This document shows, piece by piece, positions 1-12,031 of a stretch of DNA of 64,000 nt. The notes under the pieces are model-generated. The model made no database searches and was not told the DNA's origin. It saw nothing but the letters and a program-made list of their open reading frames with translations. The stretch's first letter is position 1; each line of letters opens with the position of its first letter. The position numbers were made by a program, and so were the translations under genes. This DNA is from Globomyces pollinis-pini (taxonomy: Eukaryota; Chytridiomycota; Chytridiomycetes; Rhizophydiales; Globomycetaceae). The DNA lies in NCBI GenBank assembly GCA_025399215.1, contig MU621097.1:99406-163405 (forward strand). Direction: 5' to 3'.

Positions 1-521
1 TCAACAACATCAAATAAAATTAAAAAGAAGGCTGATAAAGTGATTGTTGAGACCAATGAATCCACTGAATCCACAGAGACCGGTGAAGTTTTACCAGTTG
101 CTAAAAAGTTGACAAAGACTGCTGCAAAGAAGTTACGAAAAACTAAAAAATTACAGGTTTGTTAAGTAATAGTAACATGTAGTCAATCAGGGACTTTGAA
201 GCCTTAGTAGCGCAAGTATCAAATAGTGAACAGACTGATGAAACCCCTGAGCAGCACGATAATGGATCTAGTCCAGAATCCAAAGACAAAAAATCAGTTA
301 GATGGGGTGAAGATCAGAAAAAGAGTACATGATGTATTGAATTAATCGCAATAGCCTTCTACAAGATGAGTGTCATCTGTACTGATGAAGAAGCTCAAAA
401 GAGTCCCGTTATTACTAAATCAGCACCAAAAATACTCAAGAAAAACTTTGATACTCCGTTGATTTCTGAAGTCACTGTCCCCGCAAGAGCTTCCAAACGT
501 AAGAATCTAAAAAAGAGGTAA
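1..521 (+). CDS. C-terminal part of a lysine-rich nuclear-type protein (partial)
   Basis: The reading frame is open from base 1, so the gene begins left of the window. Three exons are joined by GT-AG introns at 157-182 (26 nt) and 325-354 (30 nt); removing both gives 154 residues before the TAA at 519-521. The product is rich in Lys, Ser, Thr and Glu, has no membrane segment, and ends in a basic stretch (KRKNLKKR) that could act as a nuclear or nucleolar localisation signal. A VRWGEDQ block followed by basic and aromatic residues loosely recalls tails of Rrp1/Nop52 rRNA-processing proteins. That link is weak, and the family cannot be assigned from the tail alone. Confidence 0.6.
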
Positions 522-834
522 TGTTTGAAATATAATTCCATTTTATCATAATTCCAATTTGAACAATAATATTTGTGCACCACAAAAGATTTAGCATATT
601 TCGGGTATAGAGTGAATTTAAGAGGAATAAGGGATAAATATTATACAAACGGTGAATATTATACTTAAATATTTTGACCGTTTTAATACTTCAGTTGTCC
701 TAACCGAAGACAATTTACTTGGGAGTTCCTTAGGAAAGGCTTAATATAGACACTTTAGAGTTATTCAGAAGCTTCATTACCAATTTTAAATCAAGTGTGT
801 ATAATGAACATTATTTTTTGCCATAATTGAATAC
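522..834. other. Intergenic, with an AT-rich inverted repeat
   Basis: No convincing coding exon is seen on either strand between the stop of the first gene and the ATG of VPS33. Bases 649-681 form an imperfect palindrome: outer arms ACGGT and ACCGT, with an AATATT inside each arm. It lies about 155 bases upstream of the VPS33 start, so it could be a regulatory site or simply AT-rich symmetry. Confidence 0.35.
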
Positions 835-3054
835 ATGTCGTTTAACCAAGTTCTATTGAAAGATTATTACAAACGACAATTGATATCGATTCTGGATTCA
901 GTACAAGGAAAAAAGGGATTAGTGATTGATCCTACTGTTAGTGGTACTTTGATGTAATTCATCTTTACAGGACCATTATCATTGGTTGTTGATTTCAACT
1001 TGTTGAAGGTTCTCAATTGATTCAATCTTATAGTACAGGATCATGGAGTGGAAAAGATCTATCATTTGGCAGATGGTCGAGTTGAACCTGAGTGCAAGAG
1101 TTTAATTTACGTCACTAGTAATTGAATACTTGAGCGCTCATAATTAGGACCCACCATAGAAAATGTTAGATGGGTCGCTAGTAATCTTGGTATTGGTTTT
1201 CATATTCATTAGATCAAATTAAATACACTGCAAATGTAGAACACACCATTCATTTCGTCCCAAGGAAAACATTGATTTGCGATCGCTTGTTGGAAGAGGA
1301 AGGCATTAAGTTTCTTTTTGTAATTTTCTAGGTGTATATGGTGACGTTACCATTGGAGAGTTTCATCTGGATATCATTCCTTTGGATGATGACTTGTTGT
1401 CGTTAGAAATGGGCACTTCTTTCAAAGATTTGTTTCTGGTATTAATAAGCATCTTAAAATATTTATCTCGATAGGACGGGGATACTTCTGTGATTCAAAT
1501 GCTCTCAAATGCGATTATGAAATATCAAATTCTATACGGATTTGGACCGAAAATATTGGGAAAGGGAGATGCATCAAAGGTTTATTAACTTTAACCTAAC
1601 AATGTTTGGTCAGATGTTGGCAGAATTACTGGAAAGGTCTCGTTTAAACTATCTCAGTGATATCGCTTTAAATTCAAATACCGAAACTCAAGAAACGGAT
1701 TTAGATTCCATATTATTATTTGATCGTACAGTGGATTTATTGACCCCAATGCGAACGCAGCTTACCTATGAAGGTTTAATTGATGAATTATACACAATCA
1801 ACAGCAGTATACATTTAGCGTATCTCACAAACTAGCATTTGTTGAATTGGACGCTTCTTTCTTTTCAAATCAGAATAATTCCAAGACTAAACGTCTATTG
1901 CTTAATGGGACAGATTCCGTGTTTTCAGACATTCGGGACTCTTCCTTTGAAAGTAATTCAAATTGAATCCTAATGTGTTTAGTGATTGCCACTATATTTG
2001 ATAAAATTACCAGTAGTATTCAAAAAGATGTTGAGGTAATATTTTGAATTACCCATCCTAGTCACTGCAGCAAATGCCTGTACAAATGAACTTGAAAGAT
2101 TTTAAAGGAATAGCAGTAAAGGTTGATGCGCAGAAGCAATCTTTGGCAACACGTAACAAACTTTTGAAATTTAAATTCTTAGATCAAAAGTTATATCAGA
2201 AGATTTTATATCATGCCGCCCAACCTTCAACAAGTATTCGATGGGCATTAGAAGATAGTAACTCATCTTGTCGTTAATGCAAAGGTATTTGCTCAAGGAC
2301 AGTGGATAACTCATTTCTTGAAGTTATAGAAGATATTATATTGAGTGGTGCACCAGTGGAAAGTCCATTGAAGCTTATGTGCCTCTACTCTCTTGCCCAT
2401 GGAGGAGTAAAGGAGAAAATTTACGATCAGTGGAAACGGGATATTTTCCAAGTAAACTAATCATTACTGAATTAGTTAGGCATATGGTGCAAAGCAAATA
2501 TTTACTTTGCAAGCACTCGAGAAGGTGGGATTATTAAAACCAATTGGGAATGTTAAGAGTACATATTCTCAACTGTCAAAATCCTTAAAGCTGATCAATC
2601 ACTATGAATCGAGTTTGAATCCTGTAGATATATCATACACTTATGGCGGTTTTGCACCAATTTCTATCCGACTGATTCAATCAGCAACCAAGACCTTACC
2701 TGCCAGTTCAATAACGAACCGACAAGTGTCTTGGAAAGGCTTTGAAGATGTAAACCAATTCTTTGCCCACTAAAAACAGGTTCTACAACTCTTGCCTGGA
2801 TCGTCATTTGAGAAATCGGTGATACCATCAGAATCGAAAACGTTCAAAACCAACAGTGAGTGGAATATCGGTATTTATTATTTATAGAGCGTCCAAACCA
2901 AGTCCCATACACATTAGTAGTTTTCATTGGTGGATGTACAACTGCAGAAATATCGGCACTGAGGGTGTTATCCAATACAACACATCGAAAGTTCATTATA
3001 CTGACTACATCTGTGATCACTGGAAATCGATTAATCAATTCGTTGGCCATTTAA
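835..3054 (+). CDS. VPS33: VPS33-type Sec1/Munc18 protein
   Basis: This is the SM-family subunit of the HOPS/CORVET tethering complexes, which clamps SNAREs during fusion at endosomes and vacuoles. Sixteen exons and 15 introns (23-36 nt) give 592 residues, close to the usual 600-690. Family landmarks in order are an N-terminal [10 protein letters not shown] block (near residue 25), [19 protein letters not shown], the strongly conserved [18 protein letters not shown] segment in the middle, LEKVGLLKP, and a C-terminal [16 protein letters not shown] block. One intron (1303-1331) begins with GC rather than GT; without it the conserved EEEG-VYGDVT join is lost. The ATG at 835 is the first in frame. 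The gene lies head to tail with the peroxidase gene, about 120 bases apart. Confidence 0.92.
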
Positions 3055-3175
3055 CGCGATTCATTAATAAATATGAATACATTTGGTGTCAAGATTTGTA
3101 ATTCTTTTTGTATCAGGTGAAACAAACAAAAAAATTGTTTGTCAGTTACAATATTTAGAATCAAAGCTAGAAACT

Positions 3176-4194
3176 ATGATTGGATACTCACATATATTGA
3201 TCTGGATTATTCCAATAGTGCAAAGCATAGCGACTTTGTTTAGTCAGGAAGCAACCGATGGTGGTGTATCATCATTGCTGTTCATTTTACAACCAAAACA
3301 AAATTGTTTAGAAACTATTGCTGATCTAAAAGGTCCCAATAAGAATATGGCAGCATTATGGTTAAGGGCAACATTCCATCACGCTGGTACTTGGGATAAG
3401 ATAAGTAAGACTGGAGGAGCTGATGCATCTATCATGTACTTCCTTACTGATGAAGATAATTTGGGATTAGAGGAATCAATTGCACCTAAATTTATGGCTA
3501 ACCGAAATATAACAATGACAAAGGCGGATATGATTGTACTTGGAGGTCAAATATCAGTTACACATTGCGGAGGACCTGAAATGCAATTTCGACCAGGTAG
3601 AATAGATGCTAAACCTCCTAAAATTACCTCACCCAAAGGTCGAATTCCCACTCCAGAGCAAAAGTTGGATGTGATTAAAAATCGAATGTATAGTATGGGA
3701 TTTGATGATGCGGATATTGTAGCATTGATAACTGGATCACATACTTTGGGTGGAGTTCATTCATTCAATTCCCCAAAGGTTACCAATGAGTCATTTATTC
3801 CGTTTGATGATACTCCTGGTATTTTCGACAACCATGTGTTCAAGTTTGCATTGAAAGGACAATGTGCACTGAAAATTGATTGTGATATAGCTTCAGATCC
3901 GGCTTTACGACCAATCGTTCAAAAGTAAAACATTTGTTTTTAACAACTTGTAGATTTGCAAATTCTCAGCAAGAATTTTTCAAGCAATATCAGATATCGT
4001 TTCCTAAAATGAATGATTTAACAATATCAAAGTTACACGAACCACAAAAGTTGGATATTCCATCTCATGATGGTTTATATGATGTTGTCCAGCCGCCTAC
4101 AAAGTTTTCAACTTTGCAGTCTAATAATGGTATTCAGCTCTCTCTTGAAATTCTTCAATACTTGGTTGGCCTACAATTCCTCTTTTTGTTGTAG
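3176..4194 (+). CDS. Secreted heme peroxidase with probable GPI anchor
   Basis: The product is a 329-residue plant-type heme peroxidase that would reduce hydrogen peroxide with an unknown electron donor. The distal site reads LRATFHHAGTW, with catalytic Arg and His but Phe where class I enzymes have Trp. The proximal heme ligand lies in ALITGSHTLGGVHS. A hydrophobic N-terminus (IGYSHILIWIIPIVQSIA) looks like a signal peptide, and the C-terminus has small polar residues (QSNNG) followed by a hydrophobic tail, the pattern of a GPI attachment signal. One intron at 3925-3953 restores the frame into the conserved FANSQQEFF segment. The ATG at 3176 is the first in frame. It differs from the cytochrome c peroxidase at 41.2 kb and is inferred to act at the cell surface. 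Confidence 0.8.
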
Positions 4195-4266
4195 TTTGAA
4201 CTCAAACGAAAATATATTTAATTTCAATTTTGTATATGAATGGGCATAAGTTATAAATTTTATTCT

Positions 4267-5836
4267 CTAAACTTGTTCAATATCGTAATTGATTTGACTA
4301 GAATCTAACCCTGCTGATTTGCCATTTGTATCGTTATATTGGGACAGTTTCTTTGAAATGCTCATCATGCGATTGAGTAAATTAATATTGAGAGTGGTGT
4401 GTAAACAAAGGCAGAAGATTTGGAAAGCAGTACATGCAAGATAACCTCGATCGTTACCCAACATGTCACCGTATGTTTGTATGGCAATTGAGATAAAGTA
4501 AAAGACCACGATCAGAACTTGGCTGAATAATAGCAATGAGAATTTATAGTCAATTGTAATGAGTTTGATCATGACTTGGCCAAATACAAGTGCTGGATGA
4601 TGTGTGACAATAATCTAAACGTTAAAAGTTGGATTTTATGGTAACTTACTCTCCAAACCGCAACAATCACAGGAATAGTATCCCAAATGAACATGAATGC
4701 AATCTATCGTATAAACTATACCAATGAATTACCCAAAATGCGTTTCCAGCATACCAAGCACCCAGCAGATCCTGTGAAACACAAACTGTTGCACCTTCAT
4801 ACCAACAGTATGCGAAATAGTTACTACCTGCTAGCCCAAAGTGCAAAACAAATAATACAAAGAAAAGTAAATACGATTGAATCGAATTAGACTTGATTTT
4901 CCAAACCTGTAGCAAAAGTCTAGCAGTATGTAACACTGTTGCAAATGAAGCCAGATTTAGAAACGATTTGACGAATTCGTTGACTAAATGAGATTGAAAA
5001 CTTTCTTGAAAGGAAATATAATAATAGCACATGGAAAATGCAACGTAGATTAACCAGACGATTTGTAGGCCCAGCATGAAATTCATGAATCCTTGCTTTT
5101 TAATTCGATACAATGAGATGATGGATGATAGAAAAATGAGGATAGTTAATCCATAGAGGATATGTTGAATAATATCATAAAAAGATGAAGTGTTTGGTGT
5201 TAATCGACTACCGGGAACAGCAGCAATCCATTGTGTCGAACCAAATCCTTTTGGGGTGGTTATAAACTTCCCTACAGCGTCTGTGATTCCTTTCACTTTG
5301 ACGGGATCCAGACTGAGATTGACTGACGCCAATAATTTTGAGCATGCTGAATCTGAATAAACTTCAAACTTTCCATTTGGATAACATATCATCTTGTCTG
5401 TACACGTACCACTGGCGTGAATCAAAGCATCTTCATAACCAAACACGGTTGTACCGTTTTGAGGTGTAATGCTACAGTACTGTTGACCCCCAGCGGAGCT
5501 AGGTAATGAATACATGACAGTCGGTTGAATTTGGGCGATTGAAATCCCACTTAGGTATCCACCAGATTGACTCTGTTGCAATGAATTGAAGCAGCAGTAT
5601 CCAATTAATTCTATAGGCAAGTTTCCACACAAACCATATGCATAATCTTTAATGCTGAGTTCGTACATAGGTGCCCAAGTCTCATTTTCGGGTTTTTCTG
5701 AGACTGAAAGATCAGCAACTTGAAATGAATAGATTGAAGAAGGAGGACCAGAACATGAGGTTGAGCTTAACCATTCACTTTGCACAATGTATTCTGCAGT
5801 GACTACAGCTAATAAAGCATGATAAACTGAAATCAT
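4267..5836 (-). CDS. Polytopic membrane protein with Cys-rich ectodomain, receptor-like
   Basis: Three exons (introns 4615-4649 and 4704-4732) give 501 residues. An N-terminal hydrophobic stretch resembles a signal peptide. It is followed by roughly 200 residues of presumed ectodomain with many Cys and several N-glycosylation sequons, then about seven hydrophobic segments in the C-terminal half, and a short polar tail. This layout resembles seven-helix receptors, but I do not see the diagnostic motifs of a named GPCR class or of fungal Pth11 proteins. It converges on the peroxidase gene with 72 bases between stops. Function unknown; sensing an extracellular ligand is only an inference from topology. 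Confidence 0.7.
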
Positions 5837-6062
5837 GATTAAGTTAAAAGTTGAATGTTGAATGTTTTATTTCAATGTTATCATCCATGGGAACAGTAGA
5901 CAAACATAGGTACCAGAGACGTGGAGGACTGTTTCGTGATACAACCCCTATAACACATAGATAACTACTATCTATCTAGCATTATCAATGGCTATAATCA
6001 GATACAGCTTTACAGCATAAAAATGAGTTATCGTGATACAAGTGAATAAATTATACAAACAA

Positions 6063-6355
6063 TCACACCAATTTAGAATTATGTAGTACCGGTGAATCTA
6101 AACGATTGATGAATTCATGAAGTTCCAAAGCATGCTCTTTCATGATTGGTTCGGTTGTACAAAGTGTCGTTTGATACAATGTAACAAAATTAAATAAAGG
6201 CGATTGCTTAGGAACTAACTCTTAAAAGCATATTTCTAAATTAAATAGACGATGAAATCCAATGGTGGGAAGTGAACCAAGAATTCCCACAAACTATGTA
6301 TATATAAACCACTACTAATGTATTATAGTAATACTACCATCGAATCATCAATCAT
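6063..6355 (-). CDS. Small three-exon gene, 72-residue protein of unknown function
   Basis: No single long ORF marks this gene. Exon 1 is 6338-6355 (18 nt), exon 2 is 6251-6293 and exon 3 is 6063-6220. The introns are 6294-6337 (44 nt) and 6221-6250 (30 nt), both GT-AG on the minus strand. Joined, they make 73 codons with no interior stop, and the codons look protein-like (for example LGSLPTIGFHQLVPK). The product has an alternating hydrophobic and polar, probably helical, pattern and no Cys pair, signal peptide or membrane helix. I do not recognise a family. Its start faces the ABC transporter gene across about 150 bases. The tiny first exon is the weakest part of the model. Confidence 0.5.
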
Positions 6356-6506
6356 GAACCCCTAGTCTTTCAGTACTACTCTGGCTGTCTTTGTAAAGGC
6401 GTTGCCAAAGCCAGCAACCAATTCCGTTATTCAAACTCCGCCACTCCTGCCTTTAACTCATCACTGCTTTCAAATTCTTTACCAATTACTTTTACTCTAT
6501 TGATTC

Positions 6507-9498
6507 ATGCTCTTAATACTGGCTGCTTTGCTCGCTCCTAGTCTCGCTAATCCTGTTAACATTGTTGGCTTGGAGAAGAGAGATCCAGTCGTAGAAAAAC
6601 ATATCAAATATCACTACAATAATGTCGACTTGGCTTTACCTGTTGCTCCAGCATCTAAATCCCGATCGGGTGCCATCTCAAAGGCTATTGATAACCCAAC
6701 TCAAGACGATATTGGTTACGCTTTCGATCCCTTATTTTGGTCATCTTTGATTAAATGGAAAGATTGCCCAGGTGTTACAGACGATGACAAGAAGCTTAGA
6801 AAGTGTCAGGTATTGATGCTTGATGTTAATTTTTTTAGTTCCCAAGCACTCCCCAAGAAGGACGAATTACTTGGACTTGTCCTGCTGGATCATTCTGTGT
6901 GGGACAAAAGCAAAAAGTGGAATGTACTCCTGGATTCTACTGGTATCGTATATCATTACTAATGATAGTCCCGAGAATTCTATCCAAATGATTTATTGCC
7001 CACAGGGCTATTTCTGTAACACTACATCTACAATTCAAATCTGTCCACCCGGTCGATTTTGTCCCACTGGAACTGTCCAACCTAAAAGTTGCGGATATGT
7101 TCTTGGTACTATGGTTTTTTTTCTAACCTCAACAGCTTATTGTCCAGAGGGTTCTTTTGAAGCACCAAAATTCGTTGTCTTATTGGTATTTGTAGTTGTT
7201 GCGATTATTGTCTATGTGCTCTTTTCTTTCAAACAAAAGGCTGACGTTCTCCGAGAGAAAAAAAGGAAGGAAGAACTATTATTGGCCGGAAGAGCTGCTA
7301 AATACAATGATAAGCCCGAAATTGAAAAACTTAAAACAACTTTTGACATTGAATTTAACGACCTTGGCTTACGCTTACCAAACGGTATTGAAATCATGAA
7401 AGGTGTGTCAGGAAAGCTTGGGGCAGGTAGAACTTGTGCGATTATGGTATAGTCTAATCGTAAAACAAATAATTCTAGGGTCCTTCTGGAGCTGGGAAAA
7501 CTACTTTTGTTACTTTATTATCCAACAAAGTGAAAAGAACATCAGGTACAGTCATGTTGAATGGAAAACCTGATGAATTATCAAATTATGGGAAATTGGT
7601 TGGTTATGTTCCACAAGAAGATATCATGATTAGAGAGTTGACAGTTCGTGATATTTTGATGCACTCTGCTAGAATGAGGCTACCTAGAGAAATGGCTTAT
7701 CCACAAGTGAAAGCAAAAGTCAATGAAATTATTACTTTTCTGGGTATGTCTCATATTGCCAATTCGATTATCGGTAATGAAGAAGAAAGAGGTATATTAC
7801 TTGGTTTCTAAATAATAGGTATATCTGGCGGCCAAAGAAAGAGAGTCAATATTGGAATGGAACTTGTTGCTGAACCATCTATTCTCTTTTTGGATGAACC
7901 TACTTCTGGTTTAGATTCATCCACCGCATTTGAAGTTTGTTCCAACCTTAAACAAATTGCTCGATCCCAAGGACTCACCGTTGCAGCAGTCATACACAGT
8001 CCTTCACCGGCTACGTTTAGGCAATTTGATGACTTTTTATTGCTTGGAAAGGGAGGTCAAGTTGTTTACATTGGCCCTGTATCTGAATGTGAAGCATACT
8101 TTGAAAAAATTGGATTTACACTTCCGAAAGGGGAATCACCAAGTGACTTCTATATGGATGTAGCTTCTGGATTTGTTTCGTCAGAATATGATCCAACTTT
8201 CAAGGCCACTGATCTCTTTGACTACTGGAACAAACGAGACCAAAACTTATTTGCTGGGCAGAAACGATTATCACCAGAAGCTGCTCGTGCGGCCAAGAAG
8301 GCGGAAATGGCAGCTCTAGCACCAGCCGCAACTCAAGAAGATGTTAAGGAACGAAAAGCATATGATTATTACAAATTTACTGATTACATCGCTGCTGGGG
8401 TCGCTGGCACATTTTCTGACGTCTTTAGTTATTTGAAGGACATATTGACTGAATTTGCTGAATTTTGTGTGTCTGTTATTTACCTATTTTTACAAAAGGA
8501 TGACCCAGTGAGAAACAAAGTGTCACCTATTATGCAGACTTGGTTTCTGATGAAGCGTGCATACCATCAAACTTACCGTAACCCACAGACTGTGCTTGTG
8601 GATTTGGCGATGAATTTCAGTGCTGGTATCTTTATTTCTATTGCAGTGCAAAAGTTCAACTATCTTGGACGACAACCTTGGCAGCAGTGTAACTGGGCAC
8701 CTATAAACATCCAATGGCGTTGTTTTTCTGCTGTTGACCAAATCCGTGAAGCTGGTATGTTTGCTAGTTTGGGAGTGATGTTTGCGGGCTTATCTGTGTC
8801 TGGTAACACATTTGGTCGTGAAAAGGTTGTCTATTGGAGAGACACTGCTTCTGGAATGGTATCAATTTTATTTTTAATAGTTAGTCTGCGGTGCCTTATT
8901 TCTTGGCAAAAGTTGTTGTGGATCTTCCCCGAATGATTATTGGAGCTATGTTATACAGTTCAGCTCTTACCATATTCTTCCCTTACGCACAAAAATTTAC
9001 CACAATCTATGGAGTTGTCCAAGGGTTGTATTTTTATGCGTTTGCAATGGGATATGCCCTATCTATTGCCGTTAACTATGCTAAATTGGCCATTTATGGG
9101 ACTGGTATGTCTCTATTGTGGGCACTGGTACTTAGTGGTGTCATGTAAATTTATATCTTTAACATTAGGCCACCTCTTGAAGATGTATATGGTAAACAAG
9201 AACAGAACGGAACTCGTGTTCCCGGTACAGGTTATCCAGAGGCTGTGTCTTGGCTATGGAACGTTTCTGCACCTAGATATGCGATTGAAGCGTTTTGGGT
9301 TAGAGAAATCCAAGCACTTCCTTTTGATGAGAAAAATCGCAAGGCAGATCATCAATATGATTTTAACGTAAGATTGCATATTATTAAACAATTTAGAATT
9401 TCTATCCAAACATTTACATGATTACATATATCACTATTGGTTGGTTTTTTATAGCATTCATTTCTTTGAAGCTCTTCAATCGATCAAAGCAAAAATAA
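6507..9498 (+). CDS. ADP1: ABCG-type transporter with Cys-rich N-terminal domain (Adp1-like)
   Basis: Nine exons (introns at 6810, 6943, 7106, 7447, 7792, 8859, 9145 and 9368, all 24-32 nt) give 922 residues. Order of parts: signal peptide (MLLILAALLAPSLA), a Cys-rich ectodomain of about 190 residues, one membrane helix near residue 215, then a nucleotide-binding domain with Walker A GPSGAGKTT at residues 286-294, signature ISGGQRKRVN near 390 and Walker B ILFLDEPTSGLDS, and finally a C-terminal membrane domain ending in a hydrophobic helix. This is the architecture of yeast Adp1 and plant ABCG24/28: one NBD and one membrane domain, so it is expected to work as a dimer. The substrate is unknown; lipids or hydrophobic compounds are typical for ABCG proteins. 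Confidence 0.9.
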
Positions 9499-9558
9499 AT
9501 TGAATTTCTTTTTAAATTAATCAATCTGTTTATATTTAGAATAAGTTTATATCTACTA

Positions 9559-11942
9559 TTAATCTGTTTGAGGATCAGATATCCCCAAACTGGATATTGT
9601 TTGAGAAAATTCTGTTTCTTCATCGATCAACTGTTCAGTTAAAGATTGATCAATATCAAAAGACAATACTTGACCATTCTTCATACCCAAGACCAAAGCC
9701 GCTTGGGTTGAAGTACCTTCACGATATGGCAACACAAAAGATGTACACCAATTATTTTCATTCGTAACATCGAATAAATGACAATAATCAATAAATGTAT
9801 CCATCAAATCATAAATATAAATCAATCCATTCTCCACCAAAACATAAAAAACAGATGGGCGATGTGGAGACCATTGAATCTGGACTATTCTACCATCCAA
9901 ATTCCAATTCATCAATTGCAAATCCGTTGTATTCGTAAACAAATCAATCAAACCATTGTCATATCCAACCAAAAATAAAGAATCATTAAAGAAACTGCAT
10001 GATAAACATGTAACAGATAACGAATTGGGTAAATCAGTATACCCATTTAGAAACTTTTTCGGTGAACAATGATCCTTGAATTTTGAATAATGATACATGA
10101 TTCCATTGTCACTAGCCAAGATATACTTTCCAGTTTTAAAGAACAATGATTCATAAATGAAATTGTCTTTGATGAAATCGGATCTATTAGTTAGTTGAGT
10201 TGTTATTAGTGTTTACTTGTTTGGTGGTTCAATCATCCATCCATCTCCAGCAATCAAATTGATATGACTTTGTAACAGTTTGGGTTCACTTGATTCTTTT
10301 GATTGTAACAATACAATCTAAAAATTTAATTTTACTGATCATTTTACCCATGTTTGATGGTATCCAGATTGATCAATTGATAATATTTGAAATGAATTTC
10401 GTTCATGGGTTTTTGTTTTTAAATGGTTGTTGGAATGATGCAAGGTGACGATGGCACTGGTATGAGGGTTACTTAAATCTCCATCATTGATATAACTTGG
10501 CCATCTCATTTGGTACTCTTCAATTGGTTCTAATCCATTTTTCATATGTAGTGTTTCCGATTCTCGTAAGTCCCATAGTTGAATACTACCATCTTTCGTA
10601 CCTGCCATGATTATGTTTGGTTGATCTGGTGAAATGTAAGTACAGGTAATCTTTGGATAGCATATCAGTACTCTAAATATAAATAAATTTCTTTTTCACT
10701 AACCTAAATGGTTGAAGGTCATTCAATTTGTAAACGATAAGGATGGATTTAACGCCCAGAAGAGACCTTTCTTTGATACAATTCCATGTGATTAATATAT
10801 ATTTAGCATTATCATCATAATAATCAATCTTATAAACTGGATATTCTATTTTGGGAAAGTTAACTACATAAATTACCTGCCAAGAACGAAAACGTTTTAA
10901 ATGATCTGGAATTTGTGAACAACTCCCCATGGCTATTAACTTCATCATATACATAATCAGGAGAGGTTGACTCATCTAATAGACTCTCTATTAATCGTGA
11001 AGACCGTTCCAAAAATGGTCCCAATCGTGGTCCATGAGATGCTGTCTCCTCTATTTGTGTAATCGTCGTAGTTTTTGAAGATTTTTGTCTTTCTGTTTTA
11101 CCCTTTGTCATCCAAGGTAAGCTTGGTGGTTCAATTCCATAATCAATTAACTGATGTGGTGGGTTCTGTGTCCATCGATCATTTACATACCAGTCATCAG
11201 TTTGAATGTCTACCTCAGACTGGTCTTCATTAGTTTGTGTAATACTATGTGTCTATTTGTAAATTAGGAAATGAAAATTACCGAATGATGTGATCCATAG
11301 TTTCTAACATACAATTCGTACTCATTCATAGGTGTCAATTCAAAAATATCATATATAGCAAAATCTAGCTGAATCAAATGACTTAAATCCTAGAATGTTA
11401 ATAAGCGCGTAATATTAACCTTTGTTCGTTTAGATTGCCTGTCAGCAAATTCTTGCTTAAGTTTCCTTTGCTTTGCAGAATGGTGCGATTCAGTTATATC
11501 CAATACTTTCTGACTAGGTAGAGTGCTTATTGATGGGTCTTTAAAATTATATAGATTTAAACTACCACCTGGGAGTCAACGATTGTATATTTACTTATTG
11601 GATTTGATTTCTTCTTGGAATCCTCTAATATTAGAGCCTTTTCATTTTCCATAGAAATTGCTTTATGAATCTAATAGCCATTAATAATCGACACCATACA
11701 GCGGCATATTGATGATCTTTTTTATTATCTTCAGCATCTGAAAATTCTTCAAAGTCATCATTATAGTCCTACGTTTAATGTTGGTTTTTTCGATACTTCA
11801 AACTCATCATCATAGTAATCGTGAACTTCTGAAGATTTCTTAATGTTATCCAACTGGGGCTTGGATAAACTAGCATTTGGTTTATAGGGATTGTGCTGTT
11901 AATTAAATTGATTGTATTTACATCATGCGTTTTTGACATCAT
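9559..11942 (-). CDS. WDR60: WDR60-like dynein-2 intermediate chain (DYNC2I1)
   Basis: Eleven exons with introns of 26-33 nt give 696 residues. The N-terminus has the acidic YYDDEFEDYNDDFEEF block typical of WDR60/FAP163. The middle carries an LTPMNEYELYVRN segment and DIQTDDWYVNDRWTQNP, both matching the animal and algal proteins in arrangement. The C-terminal half is a WD40 propeller including MAGTKDGSIQLWDLRESE. WDR60 is an intermediate chain of cytoplasmic dynein-2, the motor for retrograde intraflagellar transport. Its intact frame argues that the organism builds a flagellum at some stage. The start could be either of two adjacent ATGs (11942 or 11939). Confidence 0.88.
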
Positions 11943-12031
11943 TGTTGTTTATGTAGGTAAGCCTTCAACGCGACTTTTGTTAGAAGTTTATCAATAAGTT
12001 TATAACAATATAAGATAACAACACAGCTTTA

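Noticed and set aside
395..583. 62-codon minus-strand ORF
   Set aside because: It is antisense to the well-supported third exon of the first gene and its 3' flank, with no domain or spliced partner.
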